Shown: piece by piece, positions 10,721-18,817 of the stretch | Layout: every line of letters starts with the position of its first letter | How positions within the stretch are numbered: the first letter of the stretch is position 1 | NCBI RefSeq assembly: GCF_900116195.1 | Contig: NZ_FOZW01000026.1 | Span: 1 to 36,140, forward strand | DNA length: 36,140 nucleotides | From: Alloyangia pacifica | GTDB lineage: Bacteria; Pseudomonadota; Alphaproteobacteria; Rhodobacterales; Rhodobacteraceae | Direction of reading: 5' to 3' | Translations under genes and position numbers: made by a program | Notes under the pieces: generated by a model | The model's input: the letters and a program-made list of their open reading frames with translations, nothing else | What the model was told of the DNA's origin: nothing | Databases searched by the model: none

Positions 10721-11435
10721 CGCGCGCGATGACGTAGGTGTGGATCGAAAACACCACCGCCTGCGTCTCGGGAAGGCGCAGCAGGCACTGGCGCTCCGAA
10801 CGGAGGTAAGGCGCGGTCAGCGGATCGGCCCGATCGGTGTTGCTGCGCCGCGGCCCCGGCTGGAACAGCGTCGGATCGTCGTGAAACAGCCTGTTGACCC
10901 GCACCAGCGGCTTGCCTGGCCGCACCCCGTCAAAGAGCCGCTGCACCCGCCGCCCGATGTTGTCGTCATACTCGGGGATCGGCACGTGGATGATGCTGAG
11001 CGGCCGCGAGACCTTGTCCGCCAGCCGCCAGCCCGCCGGGAAGCAGAGCACGGCGCCGGTCAGCACGTGTTCGTCGCCACGCTTCTGCAGCAGGCACAGG
11101 TCCTCCTGCACCAGCCCCCCCAGCGTGGCCATGGGGTCGGCGCGGTCGAGCGTCACCGCGACACCATCGGGGCGCGTCACCACCTCGCCGTCGCGGGTGA
11201 AACCCGCGGGCAGATGCGCCAGCACCACCTCCAGAAGCTCCTGCGCCGCAGGCATCGCCCCGGGCTCGATCGCCAGCACCGCCTCGCGCTCGCTGGCCAG
11301 CAGGCGGTCGCGCTCGGCCATTTGCGCGGCATAGGCATCGTCAACCTTCAGCCAGGCCGCCGGATCAAGCGGCGCGATCCCCGGCAAGGGTTTCATCTCG
11401 GTCAGATCGTAGGGAATCCGCGCCTGCAAGATCAT
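10704..11435 (-). CDS. DUF3445 / heme-dependent oxidative N-demethylase-like protein
   Basis: A 243-residue protein that I assign to the DUF3445 family, whose characterised members are heme-dependent oxidative N-demethylases (HODM). Supporting features are the length, an LxQEDLCLL stretch, LTGAVLCFPAGWRLADK, the PLSIIHVPIP segment, and an N-terminal proline-rich PLPGIAPLDPAAWL. The family contains a PAS-like fold that binds heme and removes methyl groups from amines. Which amine is handled here is unknown. The ATG at 11433-11435 has GGAGAG upstream. The NUDIX gene ends only 5 bases before this start, so the two are almost surely one transcript. Confidence 0.75.
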   Translation of the reverse strand: MILQARIPYDLTEMKPLPGIAPLDPAAWLKVDDAYAAQMAERDRLLASEREAVLAIEPGAMPAAQELLEVVLAHLPAGFTRDGEVVTRPDGVAVTLDRADPMATLGGLVQEDLCLLQKRGDEHVLTGAVLCFPAGWRLADKVSRPLSIIHVPIPEYDDNIGRRVQRLFDGVRPGKPLVRVNRLFHDDPTLFQPGPRRSNTDRADPLTAPYLRSERQCLLRLPETQAVVFSIHTYVIARGPDTP

Positions 11436-11440
11436 CGTCG

Positions 11441-11980
11441 TCACTCTCCGCTTTCGGCCCTCCAGAGGGGCAGCTTCTCGCGCAGCACGCAGACAGATCG
11501 CTGCGGCGCGTAGCGCGGCAGATCGTCCAGCGCCACCCACCGAAGGTCGTGTGATTCCTCGTTGCCGAGCAAGGGGTTCGCAGGGTCAGCCTCGAAGAGA
11601 AAGCGCAGATCGTAGTGAAAATGCGCAGGCGCGTCGCCGCGCGCGGGAATCTCGTGGATGTCGACGTCGAAAAGCCGCCGCGAGAGCAGCCGCGCGCGCA
11701 AACCGGTTTCCTCGAAGACCTCCCGCGCGGCCACCCCCGCAACGTCGGGATCACCGTCGCAATGGCCGCCGGGCTGCAGCCAGCGGTCCAGCTTGGCGTG
11801 ATGCATCAGCAGCGTGAAGCTGCGGCAGGGAGAGACGACGAACCCCGAGCCGGTCACGTGGTCTTCGCGCGGGTCGCGGCCATATGGCTCTGCGACCCGG
11901 CGCAGCAGCGCTCCGAGCGCCGCCCAGGAGGCGCGGTCGCGCGCATCGTACAGGGTCATCCTCCAGGGCAGATCGGCCAT
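11441..11980 (-). CDS. NUDIX hydrolase
   Basis: A 179-residue NUDIX hydrolase, a family that cleaves nucleoside diphosphates linked to another group. The box reads G-HCDGD-P, seven residues, then REVFEETGL. The REUxEExGU half that holds the metal ligands is intact, but the first Glu of Gx5E is Pro. The WLQPGGHCDGDPD form is a subtype I have seen in other NUDIX proteins, so this is a subfamily trait rather than decay. The ATG at 11978-11980 has AGGAGG 4 bases upstream; a GTG at 11995 would lie before that site and is rejected. It is coupled to the DUF3445-like gene downstream. Substrate unknown. Confidence 0.88.
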   Translation of the reverse strand: MADLPWRMTLYDARDRASWAALGALLRRVAEPYGRDPREDHVTGSGFVVSPCRSFTLLMHHAKLDRWLQPGGHCDGDPDVAGVAAREVFEETGLRARLLSRRLFDVDIHEIPARGDAPAHFHYDLRFLFEADPANPLLGNEESHDLRWVALDDLPRYAPQRSVCVLREKLPLWRAESGE

Positions 11981-12066
11981 GCGCCCTCCTCTCACGACAA
12001 GGCCGGAAGCATTGTCCCGGCCCTTTCATTGTTCAAATAATACGCCCGCAGCACCGGCCAGAGGCA

Positions 12067-12618
12067 TCAAGGATCGAGGTCACGCCCCAGCGCCTTCTCG
12101 AGCGCCGGCAGGAAATCTTCGGTGTAGAGCGTCCCCGCCAGCGGGCCGACATGCTTGTGCAGCACCGTGCCATCGCCGCTCAGGATGAAGGTCTCGGGCG
12201 GGCCCGTGACGCCCCATTCGATGGCCGCGCGCCCCTGCGGATCGTAGGGCACGCCGATGAAGGGCGAGCCGTCCTCGGTCAGGTAACCCGAGGCGGCGCC
12301 CGTCTTGTCCTTGTAGTTCACTCCAACGATGCGCACGCCTTGCTCCTGCAGGTGCAGCAGCACCGGATGCTCGGCCCGGCAGGGCGGGCACCAGCTGGCC
12401 CAGAAGTTCACCACCGTCACCTCGCCGGTGCGCAGGTCCGCATCGGCGACCGAGGGGAAACCGTCGAGCGTGGCGCTCGGCAGCGCCGGGGCCTCCTTGC
12501 CGAGGAAGGTCGAGGGCAGCGAATTGGGATCGCCGCGCTGCATGCCGAAATAGGCCATCACCGCGAAACCGGCGAAGATCAGCGGCGGGATCACCATCAG
12601 AGGCGAGACCTTAGCCAT
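12067..12618 (-). CDS. ccmG: Thiol:disulfide interchange protein CcmG/DsbE
   Basis: A 183-residue membrane-anchored thioredoxin-like protein that reduces apocytochrome c (or CcmH) so that heme can be attached in the periplasm. One N-terminal anchor spans about residues 5-25. The active site is WCPPC (Cys77, Cys80), and GVTGPPETF holds the cis-proline loop and acidic-site signature of CcmG. It is last in the ccmABCDG series; its start overlaps the end of ccmD by 8 bases, so translation is coupled. Confidence 0.95.
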   Translation of the reverse strand: MAKVSPLMVIPPLIFAGFAVMAYFGMQRGDPNSLPSTFLGKEAPALPSATLDGFPSVADADLRTGEVTVVNFWASWCPPCRAEHPVLLHLQEQGVRIVGVNYKDKTGAASGYLTEDGSPFIGVPYDPQGRAAIEWGVTGPPETFILSGDGTVLHKHVGPLAGTLYTEDFLPALEKALGRDLDP

Positions 12619-12769
12619 GGCGTTTCACCCTTTCCTCGATCTTCTCGAGCTCGGCCCGGGTGCGGCGCGCCCGGCGCAGGCTCAGCGCGACGAGCGCGAT
12701 GATGAGGCCTAGGCTCACCCCGTAGGAGGCCAGCACGGCAAAGGCGTATTTCCCCAGATCGGGCGTCAT
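12611..12769 (-). CDS. ccmD: Heme exporter protein D
   Basis: A 52-residue single-pass protein: one membrane segment (about 8-29) followed by a basic, coiled-coil-like tail (RRARRTRAELEKIEERVKR). This is the standard CcmD layout. CcmD holds CcmE-heme to the CcmABC transporter and helps release holo-CcmE. Its ATG overlaps the ccmC stop as ATGA, and its own stop codon lies within the start of ccmG. The assignment rests on size, topology and position, since CcmD sequences are poorly conserved. Confidence 0.9.
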   Translation of the reverse strand: MTPDLGKYAFAVLASYGVSLGLIIALVALSLRRARRTRAELEKIEERVKRHG

Positions 12770-13494
12770 GTCCGGCCCTCCCGTGCCAGCAGCGCGCGCG
12801 AGCGGCGGGCGCGGATTTCCGTCTGCGTGCGCAGGAAGACCAGTGCCACGAAGAGCAGCACGAAGCCCGCGATGCAGACCAGAAGCGGATACCAGAAGAC
12901 GTCGGCGACGTTTTCTTCCTTGTCCAGCGACAGCGAGGCGCCCTGGTGCAGCCCCTGGTTCCAGAACAGCACCGCGTAGCGCGACAGCAGCGCGAAGACC
13001 GAGCCGACGAGGCAGAGGATCGAGGTCAGGTCGGCGGCGGTGTCGTCGTTCTCGATCGCCGACCAGAGCGCCATGTAGCCGAGGTAGAAGAGGAACAGGA
13101 TCAGGAAGGAGGTCAGCCGCGGATCCCAGGCCCACCAGGTGCCCCACATCGGCTGTCCCCAGAGTGCGCCGGTGGCCAGCGCGATCACCGTGAAGGTCGC
13201 ACCCACCGGCGCGGCGGCACGCGCCGCCAGCGCCGAGACGTGGTGCCGGCGGATGATCCAGATCAGCGAGGTGACCAGCATCATGATCCAGGCGTTGATC
13301 GCCATCAGCGCCGCGGGGACGTGAAGGTAGATGATCTTCACCGTCGAGCCCTGCCGGTAATCATCCGGGGTGAAGAAATAGCCCCATACCAGACCCGTCA
13401 CGAGGCACAGCACCGCCGCAACCGACACCCATGGCAGGATGCGGTCGGTGGTTCGGATAAACTTCACCGGATTGGCGTATTCCCAGATCGACAT
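12766..13494 (-). CDS. ccmC: Heme exporter/handling protein C
   Basis: A 242-residue protein with six membrane segments that loads heme onto CcmE at the outer face of the inner membrane. The tryptophan-rich WWD signature is at 118-128 (WGTWWAWDPRL). The two external heme-ligand histidines are His58 (IIYLHVP) and His183 (GLHQGAS). Length and motifs are typical. The ATG is at 13492-13494. It follows ccmB after an 80-base gap, the only sizeable gap inside the ccm series, which contains a copy of a dispersed repeat-like motif. Confidence 0.96.
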   Translation of the reverse strand: MSIWEYANPVKFIRTTDRILPWVSVAAVLCLVTGLVWGYFFTPDDYRQGSTVKIIYLHVPAALMAINAWIMMLVTSLIWIIRRHHVSALAARAAAPVGATFTVIALATGALWGQPMWGTWWAWDPRLTSFLILFLFYLGYMALWSAIENDDTAADLTSILCLVGSVFALLSRYAVLFWNQGLHQGASLSLDKEENVADVFWYPLLVCIAGFVLLFVALVFLRTQTEIRARRSRALLAREGRT

Positions 13495-13574
13495 GCGGCT
13501 CCCCTAGCGCAGCTCCCGCCCTTTTACACTTCAAATATTCGGCAGCGGCAATGCTTGCCGGCGCCGCACGCCTC

Positions 13575-14231
13575 TCAGCGCAGGTTGATCCGCAGCACCG
13601 CCGCGCTGGCGAAGGGCAGCAGCGCCAGCGTGCCGAAGCTGATCCCCGCAAGCATCAAGAGCGGCGTCTGCACCGCCAGCCCCTCCGCCCCGCGCCGCGC
13701 CACCTCTGCACCGAAGATCAGCGTCGGCACGTAGAGCGGCAGCACGAGGATCGACAGCAGCAGCCCGCCGCGCTTCAGCCCCACGGTGAGCGCCGCCCCG
13801 AAGGTCCCGATCACCGACAGCGCCGGCGTGCCGAGCGCCAGCGAGACCAGAACCCAGAGGTAGCCCGAGGGCGGCAGGCTCAGCAGCACGCCGAGCGCCG
13901 GCGCGGCGAGCACGAGCGGCAGGCCAGTGGTGATCCAGTGCGCCAACGCCTTGATGGTGACGATGCCCTCCATCGGCAGCGGCGCGGTGGCCAGCAGGTC
14001 GAGCGAACCGTCCTCCCAGTCGAGCGCGAAGATCCGGTCGAGCGACAGCAGGCAGGCCAGCAGCGCACCGATCCACAGAACGCCGGGCGCGATGCGGCTC
14101 AGCAGGCCGGTCTCCGGCCCCACGCCGAAGGGGATCAGAACGGTGACGATCAGGAAGAAGGCAAGCCCGAGACCGAAGCCCCCGCCTGCGCGAACTGCAA
14201 GCCGCAAGTCCCTGAGAAGAAGCGCAATCAC
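13575..14231 (-). CDS. ccmB: Heme exporter protein B
   Basis: A 218-residue membrane protein with about six segments, the permease partner of CcmA in the ATP-driven step that frees heme-loaded Ccm[11 protein letters not shown] and the [11 protein letters not shown] region are typical of CcmB. It begins with GTG: the GTGA at 14228-14231 contains both this start and the ccmA TGA stop. It ends INLR 80 bases before ccmC. Confidence 0.94.
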   Translation of the reverse strand: MIALLLRDLRLAVRAGGGFGLGLAFFLIVTVLIPFGVGPETGLLSRIAPGVLWIGALLACLLSLDRIFALDWEDGSLDLLATAPLPMEGIVTIKALAHWITTGLPLVLAAPALGVLLSLPPSGYLWVLVSLALGTPALSVIGTFGAALTVGLKRGGLLLSILVLPLYVPTLIFGAEVARRGAEGLAVQTPLLMLAGISFGTLALLPFASAAVLRINLR

Positions 14232-14842
14232 AGAAACGCCTCATCTTCCAGAGAGACCCGCGGCGCGGCCTTGAAGGGGGTGACGTCGAGCGCCTCCGCC
14301 TCGTCCAGCCCGAGGTCGATATGGGTGGCCAGCAGCGCAGAGCCGCCCGCCGCGAGATGTCCGCGCACCGCCTCGGCAAAGCGCGCCACCGAGGCCGTAT
14401 CGAGCGAGACCGTCGGCTCGTCGAGCACCCAGACCGGGCGACCGGTGACCATCAGCCGCGCGAGGCCGAGACGGCGCTTCTGCCCGGCCGACAGCGTGCC
14501 CGCCATGCGGTCCTCAAGCCCGCGCAGATCGAAGGCGTCGAGTGCCGGGTCGATGTCGGACTGCGCAAAGACCTGCGCCCAGAAGCGCAGGTTCTCGGTG
14601 ACCGTGAGCATGGACTTCAGCCCGTCCGAATGGGCGGCATAGGCGATGCGTTCGCCCGCGCCCTCGATCTCGCCGGCAAAGGCCGGTTGCAACCCGGCGA
14701 TGGTGCGCAGCAGCGTGGTCTTGCCCGAACCGTTCGGCCCGCGCAGCACAAGCGCGCGTCCGGGGGCGAGCGAGAAGCTCAACCCCTCCAGCACCGGGAC
14801 ACCTCCCCGGGCCACGGCCAGATCGCGAACGGTCAGATTCAT
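14228..14842 (-). CDS. ccmA: Heme exporter ATP-binding protein A
   Basis: A 204-residue ABC ATPase of the cytochrome c maturation system. Walker A is GPNGSGKTT (residues 35-43), the signature is [14 protein letters not shown], Walker B is [12 protein letters not shown], and the switch histidine is in [16 protein letters not shown] in place of LSGGQ is the CcmA hallmark. It is the first gene of the ccm series, 134 bases after the Mth938-domain gene, and overlaps ccmB. Confidence 0.96.
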   Translation of the reverse strand: MNLTVRDLAVARGGVPVLEGLSFSLAPGRALVLRGPNGSGKTTLLRTIAGLQPAFAGEIEGAGERIAYAAHSDGLKSMLTVTENLRFWAQVFAQSDIDPALDAFDLRGLEDRMAGTLSAGQKRRLGLARLMVTGRPVWVLDEPTVSLDTASVARFAEAVRGHLAAGGSALLATHIDLGLDEAEALDVTPFKAAPRVSLEDEAFL

Positions 14843-14976
14843 GGCAACGGCTTACCCCAGCCGGAAGGCCCGGGGAAGCGCGAAAGCCGCGCCGCGACAA
14901 GCTGTTGCAGGACTATGGCTGGTCCGGCACGGGCCGACATGCGGCGGCCGGACTGGCTTGGGCCCCCGCCCCTGGG

Positions 14977-15330
14977 TCAGACCGGCATTGCCGCCAGTGC
15001 GACCCGACGCCCCTCGCCCAGCAGCACGTTGTAGGTGCGGCAGGCCGACGGCGAGTTCATCACCTCGACGCCGACGCCGGCTTCCTCGAGCCGGGCCTGA
15101 AGCGCCTTGGGCAGCAGCGCGATATCACCGCCGGTGCCCACGAAAAGCACGTCGATCTTGCCCGCGAGCGAGATCAGCGTGTCCTCGTCGGAAAGTCCCG
15201 ACCAGGGCTGCATGCCCTCGGGAGAGATACAGACGCCGCCATCGACGGGCCTGCCGCCGACACGAAAGAAGCCCGGGCCGTAACCCTCCACGGGCATCGC
15301 GTCACTGAAGTTGATTTCATTCATCCGCAT
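14977..15330 (-). CDS. Mth938-like domain (DUF498) protein
   Basis: A 117-residue protein of the Mth938/DUF498 family (NDUFAF3-like in mitochondria, where relatives help assemble respiratory complex I). Motifs: YGPGFFRVGG, DVLFVGTGGD and SPSACRTYNVLLGEGRRV. In many Rhodobacterales this gene sits between secF and the ccm genes, as here. The ATG at 15328-15330 is chosen because GGGGAAG lies just upstream; an ATG two codons later is also possible. A 355-base gap with a strong hairpin separates it from secF, so it may have its own promoter. Molecular role in bacteria is not established. Confidence 0.88.
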   Translation of the reverse strand: MRMNEINFSDAMPVEGYGPGFFRVGGRPVDGGVCISPEGMQPWSGLSDEDTLISLAGKIDVLFVGTGGDIALLPKALQARLEEAGVGVEVMNSPSACRTYNVLLGEGRRVALAAMPV

Positions 15331-15685
15331 GGTTCTTCCCCTAGTCCCATACAGGCGGCCCGGAGTGGACCGCTTTCCCTGTATGCGCGGAGACCGGACA
15401 CTGTGCGCCCCCTCCCAACCTGGCGCACAGCGCAGGGCTATGCCGCGCTGCGGCAGCATAAGGCACAAATAAGAAAAATCAAAAGCAATTTGCCATACAA
15501 GTTGGTCCGCCCGCGGCCTGGAGGGGGCGGCGGGGGCCGACGAAGGAGGGTCAGCATAGCGCGCCTCTCCGGAAGCAGCAAAGCCCTAGACCAAAGTCTA
15601 GGGCTTTGCAGTAACAGCCGCGTAAATACCGGGCAGGCCTTCGCGGGTCACCCTGCGGCGGGCCGGTCTCCCGGCCCTGCAGGGG
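15331..15685. other. Intergenic region between secF and the Mth938 gene
   Basis: About 355 bases without a gene. It holds the 14-bp hairpin at 15578-15609. An AT-rich stretch around 15465-15500 is the likeliest site of a promoter for the Mth938 gene, though no clear -35/-10 pair with correct spacing was found. Confidence 0.5.
15578..15609 (-). terminator. Strong hairpin after secF, terminator-like
   Basis: GCAAAGCCCTAGAC (15578-15591) and GTCTAGGGCTTTGC (15596-15609) make a perfect 14-bp stem around a CAAA loop. The arm ends in CTTTGC, so an RNA from secF would finish the stem with a short U-run. It lies about 75 bases after the secF stop and most likely ends the yajC-secD-secF transcript. 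Confidence 0.7.
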
Positions 15686-16654
15686 TCACACGCTGGTGCC
15701 GGTCTTCTTGGCCTCGACCTCGGCATCGGGCTTGGACCAGTCGCGCTTGACGCCAAGCCAGAGCAGCACCGTCGACGCCACGAAGACCGAGGAGTAGGTG
15801 CCGACGAAAACGCCCCAGATCATCGCGAAGACGAAACCACGGATCACGTCCCCCCCCAGCGCGAAGAGCGCGAAGAGCGCCAGCAGCGTGGTGAAGGAGG
15901 TCATGAAGGTCCGGCTGAGCGTCTCGTTGATCGACAGGTTCAGCACGTCCTTGATGTCGGTCTTCTTGTACTTGATCAGGTTCTCGCGGACCCGGTCGAA
16001 GACAACCACCGTATCGTTGAGCGAGTAGCCCACGATGGTCAGCAGCGCCGCGATGGTCGTCAGGTCAAACTTCATCTGCAGTTCCGAGAACACGCCGATG
16101 GTCAGGACCACGTCGTGCACCAACGCCAGCACGGCGCCGAGCGCGAACTGCCATTCGAACCGCAGCCAGATGTAGATCAGCACCGCGCCGATGGCGAGAA
16201 CCACCGCTTCGACCGCCGTCCAGATCAGCTCACCCGAGACCTTCGGGCCAACGGATTCCACCGAGACGAACTCGATATCCGGCGAGACGCTCTGCAGCGC
16301 CGCCTCGACCTGGGCGATGGTCTCAGGGGTGACCGATGCCACCTCGTCCTGCGCCTGGATGCGCACCATGGCAACGTTCTGATCCGGCCCGAAGGACGGG
16401 TCGAACACCTCGGAGATCACCACGTCGCCCAGCCCCAGCGCACTGAGCGCATCGCGATAGGCACCCACGTCCACATGCTCGGTGCTCTGCGTCCGGATGG
16501 TGGTGCCACCGCGGAAGTCGATGCCGTAGTTGAGGCCGCGCGCACCGAAGCTGACCAGGGCCAGCACGATCAGCAGGCCGGAGATGCCGAACCACAGCTT
16601 CCAGTGCTTGAAGAAGTCAAAGCTCGTATTGTCGGGAATGACGCGAAGACGCAT
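15686..16654 (-). CDS. secF: Protein translocase subunit SecF
   Basis: A 322-residue, six-segment membrane protein of the RND-like SecDF pair that uses the proton gradient to pull exported proteins out of the Sec channel. It opens MRLRVIPDNTSFDFFKHWK, followed by the first membrane segment and the GIDFRGGT motif. LVGYSLNDTVVVFDRVREN-type sequence and NETLSRTFMTS in the C-terminal half are diagnostic. The start lies 3 bases after the secD stop, so the pair is translationally coupled. Confidence 0.97.
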   Translation of the reverse strand: MRLRVIPDNTSFDFFKHWKLWFGISGLLIVLALVSFGARGLNYGIDFRGGTTIRTQSTEHVDVGAYRDALSALGLGDVVISEVFDPSFGPDQNVAMVRIQAQDEVASVTPETIAQVEAALQSVSPDIEFVSVESVGPKVSGELIWTAVEAVVLAIGAVLIYIWLRFEWQFALGAVLALVHDVVLTIGVFSELQMKFDLTTIAALLTIVGYSLNDTVVVFDRVRENLIKYKKTDIKDVLNLSINETLSRTFMTSFTTLLALFALFALGGDVIRGFVFAMIWGVFVGTYSSVFVASTVLLWLGVKRDWSKPDAEVEAKKTGTSV

Positions 16655-16657
16655 GGC

Positions 16658-18319
16658 TCAGACCTCGATGGTTTTGGGACGACGGCGTTCGAACCACATC
16701 GCGATCAGCAGCCGGGTGACGTAGATCGCGGTGAAGACCGAGGTGACGATGCCGAGGCCGAGGGTGATGGCGAAGCCGCGCACCGGACCCGAGCCCATGA
16801 CATAAAGGATTATCGCCGTGATGATGGTGGTGATGTTGGCGTCGACGATGGCCGAGAGCGCCTTCTCGTAGCCGAGCTCGATGGCACGGGCCGGGCCGCG
16901 CGCGGTCTTCAGCTCCTCGCGGATACGCTCGAAGATCAGCACGTTGGCGTCCACCGCCATACCGACGGTCAGCACGATGCCTGCGATGCCGGGCAGCGTC
17001 AGCGTGGCACCGATCAGCGACAGCAGGCCGAAGATCAGCCCGACGTTCACCAGCAGCGCGATATTGGCGAAGATGCCGAAGAGACCGTAGCTCGCCCACA
17101 TGAAGCCGAGCACCGCCACGAAGGCCACGCCGGTCGCCAGTTTGCCCGCGTCGATGCTGTCCTGCCCCAGTTCCGGGCCGATGGTCCGTTCCTCGAGGAA
17201 GTCGAGCCCCGCGGGCAGCGCGCCTGCGCGCAGCAGCACGGCGAGGTTGGTGGATTCCTCGACCGAGAACTGCCCGGTGATGATGCCCGAACCGCCGGGG
17301 ATGTGGCTCTGGATCACCGGTGCCGAGATCACCTCGTCGTCGAGCACGATGGCGAAGGGCGAGCCGATGTTGGCGGCGGTGTAATCGCCGAACTTGCGCG
17401 CGCCGCTGGGGTTGAAGCGGAAGGTCACCGCCGGGCGGCCGTTCTGGTCGAAGCTCGGCTGGCTGTCGGTCAGCTCCTCGCCGGTGACCACGGGCGCCTG
17501 CTCCAGCACGTAGTAGACCCCTTCCTCATCCATGGCGGGCAGCAGCTCGTTGCCCACGCCGGGAGTGGTGTCGGGGTTGGTGGTGCGGCTGACGACCGGC
17601 TGGAAGGTCAGCTGGGCGGTGGTGCCGATGATGTCCTTGAGCTCGGCGGCAGAGCCGATGCCCGGCACCTGGATCAGGATGCGGTCGCTGCCCTGGCGCT
17701 GGATCGTCGGCTCGCGGGTGCCGACCTCGTCGATGCGGCGGCGGATGATCTCCAGCGACTGCTGCATGGTGCGCTCGTCGGTGGCCTGCTTCTCGGCGTC
17801 CGAGAGGGTCACGACGATCTCGTCGCCCTGCCCCGCGACCTGCAGGTCGTTGGAGCCGGCGCCGGTCAGCGAGGTCACCGGACGCGCGAGGCCGCGCACC
17901 AGTTCCAGCGCGCGGGCCATGCCGTCGGGATTGGAGATGCGCACCCGCAGCTCGCCGGCGGGCGAGGGTTGCAGGCGGATGGTGCCGACCGTGTCCCGCT
18001 CGGGGCGCAGGATGTCGCGCACGTCGGGCCAGAGCGCCTCGAGCCGCGAGGCGTAGACGTCGGCGACCTTCACCTCGGCGAGCAGATGCGCGCCGCCGCG
18101 AAGGTCGAGGCCGAGGTTGACCAGCCCCGAGGGCAGCCAGCTCGGCCAGCTTGCGGCGGCTGCCTCGCGTTCGGGCGTGGCGCCCGATTTCTCGATGGCC
18201 GCAACCGCGTCATTGTGGGATTCTACCCTGTTGTAGAACAGGTTAGGGCTGGCCAAGGCCAGCCCTACGATCACGAGCGCCCAGATGGTCAGGCGTTTCC
18301 AAAGATCGATCTGAAGCAT
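16658..18319 (-). CDS. secD: Protein translocase subunit SecD
   Basis: A 553-residue partner of SecF. One N-terminal membrane segment (about 9-26) leads to a large periplasmic domain with NLGLDLRGGAHLL, then five C-terminal membrane segments with VGMAVDANVLIFERIREE, the conserved RND-type motif that carries the proton-relay Asp. The ATG at 18317-18319 (MLQIDLWKRL) is the natural start; the frame stays open upstream, but that part overlaps the yajC end and has no homology. yajC ends 25 bases upstream. One operon with yajC and secF. Confidence 0.97.
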   Translation of the reverse strand: MLQIDLWKRLTIWALVIVGLALASPNLFYNRVESHNDAVAAIEKSGATPEREAAAASWPSWLPSGLVNLGLDLRGGAHLLAEVKVADVYASRLEALWPDVRDILRPERDTVGTIRLQPSPAGELRVRISNPDGMARALELVRGLARPVTSLTGAGSNDLQVAGQGDEIVVTLSDAEKQATDERTMQQSLEIIRRRIDEVGTREPTIQRQGSDRILIQVPGIGSAAELKDIIGTTAQLTFQPVVSRTTNPDTTPGVGNELLPAMDEEGVYYVLEQAPVVTGEELTDSQPSFDQNGRPAVTFRFNPSGARKFGDYTAANIGSPFAIVLDDEVISAPVIQSHIPGGSGIITGQFSVEESTNLAVLLRAGALPAGLDFLEERTIGPELGQDSIDAGKLATGVAFVAVLGFMWASYGLFGIFANIALLVNVGLIFGLLSLIGATLTLPGIAGIVLTVGMAVDANVLIFERIREELKTARGPARAIELGYEKALSAIVDANITTIITAIILYVMGSGPVRGFAITLGLGIVTSVFTAIYVTRLLIAMWFERRRPKTIEV

Positions 18320-18344
18320 ATTCGTGGGCGCTTTCGCGTTGGGA

Positions 18345-18632
18345 TCAGGACTCGGCGGGCTCGGTCTTCGACAGGACCTGGGCAACGGTGCTCTGGATCA
18401 CGCGGACCTTGACGCCCTCGGCGATCTCGACCTCGACCTCGCCGCCTTCCTTGACCTTGACGACCTTGCCGATCAGGCCACCCTGGGTGACGATCTGGTC
18501 GCCCCGGCGCAGCGCGCTGACCATCTTCTGGTGCTCTTTGACCTTCTTCTGCTGCGGACGGATCAGCAGGAAGTACATGATGCCGAAGATCAGGATCAGG
18601 GGGACGAACTGGGCGACTGCGCTGCCATCCAT
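18345..18632 (-). CDS. yajC: Preprotein translocase subunit YajC
   Basis: A 95-residue single-pass inner-membrane protein that joins SecDF and YidC. One membrane segment is followed by RPQQKKVKEHQKM, then GDQIVTQGGLIGKV, the family signature. Length and position ahead of secD are canonical. The ATG at 18630-18632 is first in the operon; an 11-base-phased repeat and a palindrome lie 110-150 bases upstream in the promoter region. Confidence 0.96.
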   Translation of the reverse strand: MDGSAVAQFVPLILIFGIMYFLLIRPQQKKVKEHQKMVSALRRGDQIVTQGGLIGKVVKVKEGGEVEVEIAEGVKVRVIQSTVAQVLSKTEPAES

Positions 18633-18741
18633 GGGCGGGCTCCTCTTGGTGTCTATGGGGGCACGCCCCCCGCAAAATTTGGCCGGAACCTATGTGCGAT
18701 CCTCCGCCGATGCAAGGCGCGATGGCAGCGGTCACATGCTG

Positions 18742-18780
18742 TGCACGGGCGATGCACGGCAGATGCACACACGTGTGCGT
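18742..18780. promoter_or_regulatory. Phased TGCAC repeats with palindrome upstream of yajC
   Basis: TGCAC starts at 18742, 18753 and 18764, an exact 11-base spacing, close to one helical turn. The third copy runs into CACACGTGTG, a perfect 10-bp palindrome (18767-18776). The site lies between yajC and the GIY-YIG gene. Same-face repeats suggest cooperative binding of a regulator, but none is known to me for this site. Confidence 0.4.
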
Positions 18781-18817
18781 GATGGACGCTGGGGAAGGGA
18801 CCACCGCGGTCATGCGA

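Noticed and set aside
16115..18412. 765-codon open frame on the plus strand opposite secD/secF
   Set aside because: It is the antisense shadow of two certain genes; His/Asp-rich composition is a mirror of secDF codons.
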